Origin: Chlamydiales bacterium
GTDB taxonomy: Bacteria > Chlamydiota > Chlamydiia > Chlamydiales > VFKH01
Direction of reading: 5' to 3'
Assembly (NCBI GenBank): GCA_031292375.1
Contig: JARLHF010000008.1
Span: 1-62,290, forward strand
Length of the DNA stretch: 62,290 nt
In this document: piece after piece, positions 19,521 through 27,331 of the stretch
How the letters are laid out: each line of letters opens with the position of its first letter
Numbering within the stretch: position 1 is the first letter of the stretch
Notes under the pieces: generated by a model
Seen by the model: the letters and a program-made list of their open reading frames with translations, nothing else
What the model was told of the DNA's origin: nothing
Database searches by the model: none
Program-made: the position numbers and the translations under genes

Positions 19521-19982
19521 ATGGCTAATCAAGAAACAATTAATTGGGAAATAGAAAGTACTGACCTTTCTGATAACTCATCTGGGAAAAAAGTAGTTTC
19601 TATTACAGAAGCTGCAAAAATTAACAACGTTACTCGCCAAGCAATTTATGTTGCAATTAAGCAAAACAAACTTAAAGCAACAAAAAAGACACGTTGGGAA
19701 ATTGATGTAAAAGATCTCGAAAATTATCGCGATAATAAATATTCAAGAACAAAATCTGTCTACAATGGCGAACTTTTATTCGATAATATTAAAGGATTTC
19801 ATTCCATTAACCAAGTAGCAAAACTCTTAAATGTGCCTGCACAAAAGATCTATTACGCAACTCGCGTAGGTCTTATGAAAGCAACTCGCAAGGGAGCTGC
19901 TTGGGTAATCCATAATGATGATCTAAAAGAATATCAAGACACTTATCTTGATAAAAGAACAACGCGTCATAAAGTAAGCTAG
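19521..19982 (+). CDS. euo: Euo-like DNA-binding regulator (copy 2)
   Basis: A second 153-residue Euo-like protein, about 70 percent identical by eye to copy 1. It has the same two winged-helix units (VSITEAAKINNVTRQAIYVA; HSINQVAKLLNVPAQKIYYA) and the same linker KYSRTKSVYNGELLFDN. The N-terminal 20-25 residues differ most (NQETINWEIESTDLSDNSSG against NAQFQEEDLVSIITSDD in copy 1), as do the C-terminal tails, so the copies may differ in regulation or partners rather than in DNA contacts. It has a separate promoter, ribosome-binding site (CGGAGGA) and terminator. Confidence 0.85.
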   Translation: MANQETINWEIESTDLSDNSSGKKVVSITEAAKINNVTRQAIYVAIKQNKLKATKKTRWEIDVKDLENYRDNKYSRTKSVYNGELLFDNIKGFHSINQVAKLLNVPAQKIYYATRVGLMKATRKGAAWVIHNDDLKEYQDTYLDKRTTRHKVS

Positions 19983-20010
19983 TCTAAACAACGAATAAAG
20001 CTTCTACTAA

Positions 20011-20046
20011 TAAGGGTCGAATTTAAAAATTCGGCCCTTTTTTTAA
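20011..20046 (+). terminator. Rho-independent terminator after euo copy 2
   Basis: AAGGGTCGAAT pairs with ATTCGGCCCTT (20012-20038), followed by at least seven T residues. Confidence 0.85.
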
Positions 20047-20063
20047 TAGACTTTTTGCATAAT

Positions 20064-20100
20064 TATACACATCGTTAATGAAGAATTGTTTGTGCATATA
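20064..20100. repeat. Dispersed palindrome family, copy 3 (diverged)
   Basis: TATACACA at the left and GAATTGTTTGTGCATATA at the right are recognisable, with a changed centre. It ends 6 bp beyond the cysJ-like stop codon (minus strand) and also lies behind the euo copy 2 terminator. Confidence 0.65.
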
Positions 20101-20105
20101 GAAGT

Positions 20106-21248
20106 CTAATATACATCACGAAGATAACGCTTTTCCCTCTTAAGATTTTTGATATAGGCTTTTGTTTCTAAGTCACTTAAAAGTCCACATTCCTGTACAA
20201 TTGCGTGAAGAGCCACATCCACATCTTTTGCCATATGATGTAAATCACCGCAGACATAAAAGTGAGCACCCTCTTCAAGCCATTGCCAAAGCTCCATTTT
20301 TTGTTCTAACATCTTGTGCTGCACGTAAGTCTTATGCGCAGCATCTCTAGAAAATGCAAGGTCTAGGCGCAACATGCCCTTAGCATGCAAGTCTTGCCAA
20401 AATTCCTCATAAAAATAATCATGTTTTCTTGTACACTCCCCAAAAAACAACCAATTTTTTCCAAGGGTTTGATCAAATATACGCTGCTGCATAAAAGCTC
20501 TAAAAGGTGCAATTCCTGTTCCTGGCCCTACCATAATAATAGAAGCATGCTTATTTTCCGGAAGAGTAAACCCATTTGATGGATGAATATACAAAGGTAC
20601 TTGTAAATTGTGTTCTTTTACAAGCCTACAAAGAAAGTGTGTGCCCACTCCATATCTTTTCTTCCCGTTGGACTCAAAATCACTCATTGCAACAGTTAAA
20701 TGCACTTCATTAGGAGCTGCAGCAAGAGAGGATGCTATAGAATAAAATCTTGGTAATAAGGGAGGAAGTAAATCTGCAATCTCTTGCACTGAAAACAAGA
20801 CTTCAGGATGATCTAAAAGACAATCCCAAACTTCATGAGTAGCCGCATATGCCAAAAATTTATCATGATTTTTAGGCTCTATAAGTTCTTGTAAATGTAT
20901 TTTTTTTACAAGATTTCTTTCTTTTGCTTCAATTGCCTCTAAAAGACTTTTATGCAATTTGGTAATATTTGCTCTAGACCTTAAATGCTCATGAAATGAG
21001 CGCTCTTCTAAAGAGCGCTTATCACGTATAATTTCATCGCCAGATGCATGAAGAGCATCTAATGTTCTTTGAACAAGTTCTAGGTCATGTGATGGCAATA
21101 TAGCAATGCTATCCCCCACATTAAAAACAATGCCAGACCCATTTACATCTAGTACCACATGGTACGTCTCTTTTGTTGAGCCCGGCTTATTAAGGCGATA
21201 AATATCCTTTAGAGGTGCCAAAAATGGCTTACTACGATCATAGTACAT
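20106..21248 (-). CDS. cysJ: CysJ/FNR-like flavoprotein reductase
   Basis: A 380-residue NADPH-dependent flavoprotein matching the FAD and NADPH domains of sulfite reductase alpha subunit and cytochrome P450 reductase, without the N-terminal flavodoxin domain. The FAD-binding site is LPRFYSIASS (about 167-176), with GVGTHFLCRL nearby. The NADPH-binding site includes MVGPGTGIAPFRAFMQQR (about 239-256), LFFGECTRKHDYFYEEFW, and a C-terminal KAYIKNLKREKRYLRDVY ending in an aromatic residue. Chlamydia genomes carry a similar gene labelled cysJ without an obvious sulfite-reducing partner, so the physiological electron acceptor is unknown. Confidence 0.85.
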   Translation of the reverse strand: MYYDRSKPFLAPLKDIYRLNKPGSTKETYHVVLDVNGSGIVFNVGDSIAILPSHDLELVQRTLDALHASGDEIIRDKRSLEERSFHEHLRSRANITKLHKSLLEAIEAKERNLVKKIHLQELIEPKNHDKFLAYAATHEVWDCLLDHPEVLFSVQEIADLLPPLLPRFYSIASSLAAAPNEVHLTVAMSDFESNGKKRYGVGTHFLCRLVKEHNLQVPLYIHPSNGFTLPENKHASIIMVGPGTGIAPFRAFMQQRIFDQTLGKNWLFFGECTRKHDYFYEEFWQDLHAKGMLRLDLAFSRDAAHKTYVQHKMLEQKMELWQWLEEGAHFYVCGDLHHMAKDVDVALHAIVQECGLLSDLETKAYIKNLKREKRYLRDVY

Positions 21249-21269
21249 AAAAGATCCATCTCTTAAAAA

Positions 21270-22778
21270 CTAATCTTTCATAGAGAGCAAGAACTCAATA
21301 TTATTATTTGTCTTCTTAAGACGTCCAAGCAGTAAATTCATAGCATCTACCGGAGACAAATCCGCTAGGGCTTGGCGAAGAATATAAATTTTTTCCAATT
21401 CACTTGGGTGATAAAGAAGTTCCTCTTTACGAGTTCCACTCTTAATCAAATCAATTGCTGGAAAAATTCTTCTATCTGCAAGGCGTCTATCAAGAACCAC
21501 TTCCATATTGCCAGTACCTTTGAATTCCTCAAAGATAACCTCGTCCATACGAGAGCCTGTATCAATAAGAGCTGTTGCAATAATAGTTAACGAACCACCC
21601 TTCTCAATATTTCTTGCAGCACCAAAAAAGCGTTTTGGTTTGTGCAAAGCATTTGCGTCCACACCACCGCTCAAAATCTTTCCTGAATGAGGCTGTATCG
21701 TATTGTAAGCCCTTGCAAGCCTCGTAATGTTATCAAGAAGAATAACAACATCATGACCACACTCAACCAAACGCCTTGCTTTTTCACTTACCATCTCAGC
21801 TACCTGTACGTGGCGCTCTGGAGGCTCATCGAACGTGGATGCAACAACTTCTCCCTTTACATGATGGCTCATATCCGTCACCTCTTCTGGACGCTCGTCG
21901 ATCAAGAGTACAATTAAAATTGTCTCTGGATTGTTCGTTGTAATCGCATTGGCAATATTTTGTAAAAGCATCGTCTTTCCAGAGCGAGGAGGAGCTACAA
22001 TCAATGCTCTTTGCCCTTTTCCAATGGGAGATGCAAGATCTAATACACGCGTTGACAAAAGATCTTTTGTTGTTTCCATAACCAGACGCTCATCTGGATA
22101 GAGAGGTGTTAAATTTTCAAAAAGCACTCTTTCTTTAGAGCGTTCAGGAAGCCTTCCATTAATTTTGTCTACCTTTAGAAGCGCAAAATATTTTTCTTTT
22201 TCTTTGGGAGAACGTATCGTTCCACAAATTGTATCTCCTTTTTTCAAATCAAATCTTCGTATTTGAGCAGGAGATACATAAATATCTTCTACAGAAGGCA
22301 AATAATTATACATAGGAGAGCGCAAGAACCCAAAGCCATCTGGTAATATCTCTAATACACCCTCACCATATAGAACTTCATTGGGATACGTTAGTGCACG
22401 CACTTTAACAATTTCAAAAACAACTTGAGACTTTGTTAAAGAACTCAAATTTCTAATTCCAAGTTGACGCGCATGCTGATTAAGCTCTTCAATACTTGTA
22501 CGCTGAAGATCAGAAATTTTTATATACACCTCTGGCTCTTGACTTACAACACCCTCATCTTCTCTTACCTCATCACTCTTGTGCTCTTCTGCATGATGTG
22601 AGCGTTCACGATGCGCATTTTGTTCTCGATGTGTATTCTGCTCTTCTCGCACTTCGTCACCTTTACGCCTCTCTGTGCGACGTGGACGCTCTCGATACGT
22701 ATCTCGATGTGCATTCTGCTCTCTATGTGTATCTTGGTGCGTATTCTGTTCTTGAGATGTGTGTTCTTGGTTATTCAT
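21270..22778 (-). CDS. rho: Transcription termination factor Rho
   Basis: Hexameric RNA helicase of about 502 residues. The Rho_N/SAP-like segment starts near [20 protein letters not shown], followed by the cold-shock RNA-binding fold ([20 protein letters not shown]). Walker A is [11 protein letters not shown] and Walker [17 protein letters not shown]. The Q- and R-loop regions are [20 protein letters not shown] and [18 protein letters not shown] start at the ATG at 22778 because AAGGA lies 5 bp upstream; an in-frame TTG 24 bp further up is less likely. The first about 85 residues are a low-complexity extension rich in His, Arg, Glu and Gln with repeated REQNAHR units. Confidence 0.96.
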   Translation of the reverse strand: MNNQEHTSQEQNTHQDTHREQNAHRDTYRERPRRTERRKGDEVREEQNTHREQNAHRERSHHAEEHKSDEVREDEGVVSQEPEVYIKISDLQRTSIEELNQHARQLGIRNLSSLTKSQVVFEIVKVRALTYPNEVLYGEGVLEILPDGFGFLRSPMYNYLPSVEDIYVSPAQIRRFDLKKGDTICGTIRSPKEKEKYFALLKVDKINGRLPERSKERVLFENLTPLYPDERLVMETTKDLLSTRVLDLASPIGKGQRALIVAPPRSGKTMLLQNIANAITTNNPETILIVLLIDERPEEVTDMSHHVKGEVVASTFDEPPERHVQVAEMVSEKARRLVECGHDVVILLDNITRLARAYNTIQPHSGKILSGGVDANALHKPKRFFGAARNIEKGGSLTIIATALIDTGSRMDEVIFEEFKGTGNMEVVLDRRLADRRIFPAIDLIKSGTRKEELLYHPSELEKIYILRQALADLSPVDAMNLLLGRLKKTNNNIEFLLSMKD

Positions 22779-22919
22779 TCGATTCCTTGAATTTCTTGGC
22801 AACGCGGGTAAGAAAGATTCCCTTAAATATTAAGAGAAAAAGCCCTCTAATTTTCACTAGAAGATCTGTTTGAGAAAATTGCAACTCCCTCATCTTCTCT
22901 GACTTAAAACTAACTTAAG

Positions 22920-23513
22920 TCATTGCGTTAATTGGTTAAAAAGTTCTTTTACCTTAACTTTGAGCTCCTCAAAGTTTCCTTGATTCATGATTACATAATC
23001 AGCTTTTGCTTGCTTATCACTTACTTGTAACTGACGCGCTGATCGCCTTTCATATTCATCATTCATGCATTGTGTTCTACTAAAAAAACGCTCTTTGGAT
23101 ACACTTTCTTTAGCAACAACGACTATCACAGCATCATAGTATCTCTCACTTCCTGTTTCAAAAAGCAAGGGAACTTCTGCCAAAAAAAGCTTAACTTGCT
23201 TGTTTTTTTTGGCATCCAAATAGTGCTTATCTATCTCTTTTTGCACGGCACTATGGATAATTTCTTCTAAACCCTTCAAGAGATCTGCATGTTGAAATAC
23301 TTTTCTAGCAATTTGACTTCGATCAATTTGCTGATCTACAACAATATCACGTCCCAAAAAATCGATTACTTTTTTTCCAATATCTGTGCTAGGAGAAAGC
23401 AACTTGTGGACAATCTCGTCGGAACTTACAACATAAGCTCCCATGTCCTTAAAAAGGCTGCATACCGTCGTTTTACCGCATGCAAGTCCACCCGTAACGG
23501 CGACTTTCCTCAA
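22920..23513 (-). CDS. coaE: Dephospho-CoA kinase
   Basis: CoaE, about 197 residues, phosphorylating dephospho-CoA in the last step of CoA synthesis. The P-loop is GGLACGKTT (8-16), with SSDEIVHKLL (the DxDxx-like substrate region), VPLLFETG near residue 108 and RQ near 150 as in the family. I place the start at the TTG at 23513, two bases after the polA stop. AAGGAG, lying in the last polA codons, sits 8 bp upstream. Longer readings would begin inside polA without a ribosome-binding site. The polA-coaE-rho order is conserved with Chlamydia. Confidence 0.92.
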   Translation of the reverse strand: MRKVAVTGGLACGKTTVCSLFKDMGAYVVSSDEIVHKLLSPSTDIGKKVIDFLGRDIVVDQQIDRSQIARKVFQHADLLKGLEEIIHSAVQKEIDKHYLDAKKNKQVKLFLAEVPLLFETGSERYYDAVIVVVAKESVSKERFFSRTQCMNDEYERRSARQLQVSDKQAKADYVIMNQGNFEELKVKVKELFNQLTQ

Positions 23514-23515
23514 GG

Positions 23516-26173
23516 TTAACACTCCTTCCAATTTTTGCCAACCGCAATATCTACCTTTAAAGGAACTTTTAACTTTATAACATTTTGCATGGAAGATCTA
23601 ACTATATGCTCCATATCCATGAGCTCAAAGTCTGGAACTTCAAAGAGAAGTTCATCATGAATTTGTAAAATCATATAACTTAACTTATGCCCTTTTCTAA
23701 TGCGCGCATCCACAAGTAGCATCGCCTGCTTGATTAAGTCAGCTGCAAACCCTTGAATCGGTGTATTAATGGCAAGCCTTTCTGCCTGAACACGTAAGAG
23801 TTGATTTTTGCTATGAATATCGGGAATGTCACGCTCTCTGCCTGTTATAGTTACAGCTCGCCCGCTCAAACGAGCCTTCTTTTTACACTCTTCTAAAAAC
23901 TCATGAACACGCTTATAACGAGCAAAATAGGCCTCTATAAATCCAGCCGCTTCATGTACAGAAATACCTAATTCCTTTGCAAGGCCATAAGCTTGCTGAC
24001 CATAGATAATTCCAAAATTGACAGTTTTAGCGCGGCTTCTCTCTTCTTTTGTAACATCTACAACTTTCTTATCAAAAATAAGAGCTGCTGTAAAGGAATG
24101 AATATCTTCATCATTTTGAAAGGCATGAAGCAAATTAGGATCTTCGCTCAAATGGGCAAGTAGACGAAGCTCAATTTGCGAATAGTCAGCAGATAAATAG
24201 CTCCACCCATCTAACTCTGGTTTAAATGCTCTTCTTATTTCTCTTCCAAGAGGCGTTCTCACGGGAATATTTTGCAGATTTGGATTTTGACAAGAAAGCC
24301 TTCCCGTTGCTGCAACCGACTGATTAAAGGAGCAATGCACTCTCCTTGTTTTTGGGTTAATCAGAAGAGGAAGCGCATCTACATAAGTGGATCTAAGCTT
24401 TTCAATGCTTCGAAACTCTAAAATTTTCCTTGCTATAGGCTCTTTCCTTGCAAGCTCTTCTAAAACGTCTACATTCGTTGAGACTTGACCTGTAGCTGTT
24501 TTTTTTCCAAGATGAAGCCCCAATTTATCTTGTAAAACGCTCCCAAGCTGTTTTGGGGAGTTCAAATTAAATTCAACTCCTGCAATTTCATAAATCTCTT
24601 TTTCTAATGACGTAATTTTTTGGACTAAATCTTTAGACATCTCTTGCAAGACACCTACATCCACAAAGATTCCATGTCTTTCCATATTCGCAAGGATTTG
24701 GAGCAAAGGAAGTTCCAAATCATAAAGCAGATGTAATAATTTTCGCTCTTTCAGCTCCTCTTCCAGACGCATTTTCAACTGACAAGTAAGATCCACATCC
24801 AAACAGCAATAAGAACAAACATTTTGTATAGGCACTAAGTCCATGGTAAGCTGTTCTTTACCCTCATGTAAAAGTGTTTTGATCGGGTTCTTAGTATGCC
24901 CTAAATAGTGAAGAGCCAAATGCTCAAGGGAGTGTTGCCTGCTTTGTGAATAAAGCAAATAGGATGCAAGCATAGTGTCAAAGCTTATTTTTTTAGGCTC
25001 TACACCGTAACTACAAAGCACCTGAAAATCATATTTAACATTATGCCCATAAAAACCTGTTTTATGCTTAAATATCGTCTTAAATGCTGCTAACGCTCTT
25101 TCTTTTCCAAGACTTCCATTAAGTGGCACATACCAAGCTTTTTTTGGCTCAATACAAAATCCAACCCCTACAAGATCTGCTCTAATAGGATCAAGATCTG
25201 TAGTCTCTACATCAAATGCAACTTCTGAAGCACTTGCCAATTTTTCAACTAACGCATTAAGAGATTTTTCATCATCAACAAGCTCATAAGAGACATCATT
25301 TTGATAAGCATCTTTTGGAGCATCTACTTGTAACTCTTTTCTAAGAGCCTTAAAATTAAGGGCCTCATAAAAGGCTGCAAGACCTAATGTATCTACAGAT
25401 TTTATGCGATAATCCTCTTCTGGAAGGTCTAGAGATGTATCAATAAGTGCAAGTCTTCTACTTAAAAGAGCCGTTTCCGCTTCTTGCATTAAAATCTCTT
25501 GCTTTTTCTTCCCAGAAACTTGTGTAGGATTTGCAAGCAAGGCATCTAGTGAACCAAACTCTTTAAGCAAACTTGCAGCAGTCTTTGGGCCAAATCCAGA
25601 AAGCCCTGGAATATTGTCTGATGCATCTCCTGTAATTGCCAAATAATCTACAATCTGGCTTGGCAATACACCATACAACTCCTCTACTTTAGAGCTATCT
25701 ACAATCATATTATCTTTGTGTGTTTGCAATACAAAAATATGCTCGTTGACCAATTGACATAAGTCTTTATCGCCAGTACATAAAAAAGATAAAAAACCCT
25801 GTTTTTCTAAATATTTTGCAACGCTTCCCATTGCATCATCTGCTTCCACACCAGAAAGCTTTAATTTAGGTATGCCATAAATAGCACAGAATTCTTCTGC
25901 CCACGTAATTTGCTCTAAAAGATCCTCTGGAGCATGCATTCTTTTAGATTTGTAATCAGCATAGATTTCCAAGCGCTTCTTTTTATTGTCTGGACCATCA
26001 AAGACCGCTACCATATATTCTGGGGAGAAATCTTTAATCACCTTTAAAACAGATCTGATAAAACCAAAAACTGCTTGAGTAGACTTGCCAGACGCATTTG
26101 TCATAGGCGGCAGGGCATAGTAGGAGCGAAAAATATACCCAGACACATCTAAGATGTAGATTTTTTTTGTCAT
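23516..26173 (-). CDS. polA: DNA polymerase I
   Basis: A full-length Pol I of about 885 residues. It has an N-terminal 5' nuclease (YILDVSGYIFRSYYA, LSGVEADDAMGS, TGDKDLCQLV, GDASDNIPG). The 3'-5' exonuclease domain has its acidic residues in FDVETTDLD, GHNVKYDFQ and YCCLDVDLT, so proofreading looks possible, unlike many Pol I proteins that have lost them. The polymerase domain shows DYSQIELRLLAHLSED, KTVNFGIIYGQQAYGLA and QIHDELLFEVP. I use the ATG at 26173, which fits the usual N-terminus. The longer ATG at 26233 would extend into sohB. Confidence 0.95.
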   Translation of the reverse strand: MTKKIYILDVSGYIFRSYYALPPMTNASGKSTQAVFGFIRSVLKVIKDFSPEYMVAVFDGPDNKKKRLEIYADYKSKRMHAPEDLLEQITWAEEFCAIYGIPKLKLSGVEADDAMGSVAKYLEKQGFLSFLCTGDKDLCQLVNEHIFVLQTHKDNMIVDSSKVEELYGVLPSQIVDYLAITGDASDNIPGLSGFGPKTAASLLKEFGSLDALLANPTQVSGKKKQEILMQEAETALLSRRLALIDTSLDLPEEDYRIKSVDTLGLAAFYEALNFKALRKELQVDAPKDAYQNDVSYELVDDEKSLNALVEKLASASEVAFDVETTDLDPIRADLVGVGFCIEPKKAWYVPLNGSLGKERALAAFKTIFKHKTGFYGHNVKYDFQVLCSYGVEPKKISFDTMLASYLLYSQSRQHSLEHLALHYLGHTKNPIKTLLHEGKEQLTMDLVPIQNVCSYCCLDVDLTCQLKMRLEEELKERKLLHLLYDLELPLLQILANMERHGIFVDVGVLQEMSKDLVQKITSLEKEIYEIAGVEFNLNSPKQLGSVLQDKLGLHLGKKTATGQVSTNVDVLEELARKEPIARKILEFRSIEKLRSTYVDALPLLINPKTRRVHCSFNQSVAATGRLSCQNPNLQNIPVRTPLGREIRRAFKPELDGWSYLSADYSQIELRLLAHLSEDPNLLHAFQNDEDIHSFTAALIFDKKVVDVTKEERSRAKTVNFGIIYGQQAYGLAKELGISVHEAAGFIEAYFARYKRVHEFLEECKKKARLSGRAVTITGRERDIPDIHSKNQLLRVQAERLAINTPIQGFAADLIKQAMLLVDARIRKGHKLSYMILQIHDELLFEVPDFELMDMEHIVRSSMQNVIKLKVPLKVDIAVGKNWKEC

Positions 26174-26198
26174 TACTGTTTCTTTTCTAGAAAAAGCC

Positions 26199-27242
26199 TT
26201 ATGGCTGGTAAAGATAGAGGGATTTATTTGCAAGCCTTACATCACACCCTTGTGGAAGCTCTAATTTATGTATGCATGTTTTTGGGGCTATAAAACTTTG
26301 AGCACTAAACAAGTCTCCTAGCCACCTGTCATGCTTTAATCGCATAATCTGATACGGACTATCTGGTGAAATGTGAGCTACTTCTGCAAGTGCTTTTATC
26401 GCATCTGTCCAACTAGCTCCTGCAACGTCGATAAAACCATGCTCTAATGCAAGAGGGGCTGGAAACACCTTAGCACCATATTCTTCGATGAGTATATTCT
26501 TTGAAATGCGAGTGCGCGCTTTTACGACAATGTCAACAAATCTGTTATAAAAATAGCGATCCAGCTCCTTATAATTCTCATCTTCAGATGGCCCCCAAGG
26601 ACGAAATGGGTTCATAGCATCTTTGTCTTTGCCTTCTGTAAGAGATAAAGCCTTGACGCCTACCTTATTCAGCAACTCCGACACGTTAAAAAATTGAGAA
26701 ATTACACCAACAGAGCCAATGACACTGATATCTGATGCATAGATTTTATCAGCAGCAGATGCAATATATAGTCCACCAGAGGCACAAAGACCATCAACAT
26801 AGGCATAGATAGGAATTTTATGTAATTTTTTGTATTCCATAAGCGTTTGGTAAATCGCATCCGCATCAAAGACAACACCGCCAGGAGAATTAATATTCAA
26901 TAAAATCGCCTTGACACGTCCTCCTTGAATGATACCCTCATTTGACTCTACAAGCTGACTTCTTATGGATTCTGCTGTTAACTCCTCCAACCCAATTACA
27001 CCATGAATATCGATTTGAAGGATAACAGGAGAGTGAAAACTCAATAACTCTCTTTGAAAATTAGCGTCTGGCAAAATTTCGTACGTATAATTGGATACGA
27101 TACCCTTTTTTCCAGATCCTAAAACACCCCCCAAAAAGAGAATCACAATCATCAAACTTAAACAAATGCCCAGCAATGCAAAGAATGCAATGCAAAAGGA
27201 GCGAATAGAAGAAGAAAAGATAGATTCGTGTGAAAGTCTCAT
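26199..27242 (-). CDS. sohB: SohB/SppA-type signal peptide peptidase (S49)
   Basis: A 347-residue membrane-anchored serine protease of the S49 family, which degrades leftover signal peptides. An N-terminal membrane span covers about 17-42. The nucleophile is S155 in DGLCASGGLYIAS, and GSVGVISQFFNVSELLNKVG contains the usual lysine-bearing region further on. INSPGG (118-122) precedes them as in the family. The gene sits just upstream of polA, as in Chlamydia. Confidence 0.92.
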   Translation of the reverse strand: MRLSHESIFSSSIRSFCIAFFALLGICLSLMIVILFLGGVLGSGKKGIVSNYTYEILPDANFQRELLSFHSPVILQIDIHGVIGLEELTAESIRSQLVESNEGIIQGGRVKAILLNINSPGGVVFDADAIYQTLMEYKKLHKIPIYAYVDGLCASGGLYIASAADKIYASDISVIGSVGVISQFFNVSELLNKVGVKALSLTEGKDKDAMNPFRPWGPSEDENYKELDRYFYNRFVDIVVKARTRISKNILIEEYGAKVFPAPLALEHGFIDVAGASWTDAIKALAEVAHISPDSPYQIMRLKHDRWLGDLFSAQSFIAPKTCIHKLELPQGCDVRLANKSLYLYQP

Positions 27243-27331
27243 GATAACCCGCAGTTAAACATCAAACGCGCACTATAGCGACTCTTTATGTATCGATCAA
27301 AGAAAATCTTCAAAGAGCTGTAATTTTTCTA

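Noticed and set aside
26174-26233. Longer polA start overlapping sohB
   Set aside because: The ATG at 26173 gives the usual Pol I N-terminus; the extra residues are the antisense-free tail region of sohB read in another frame.
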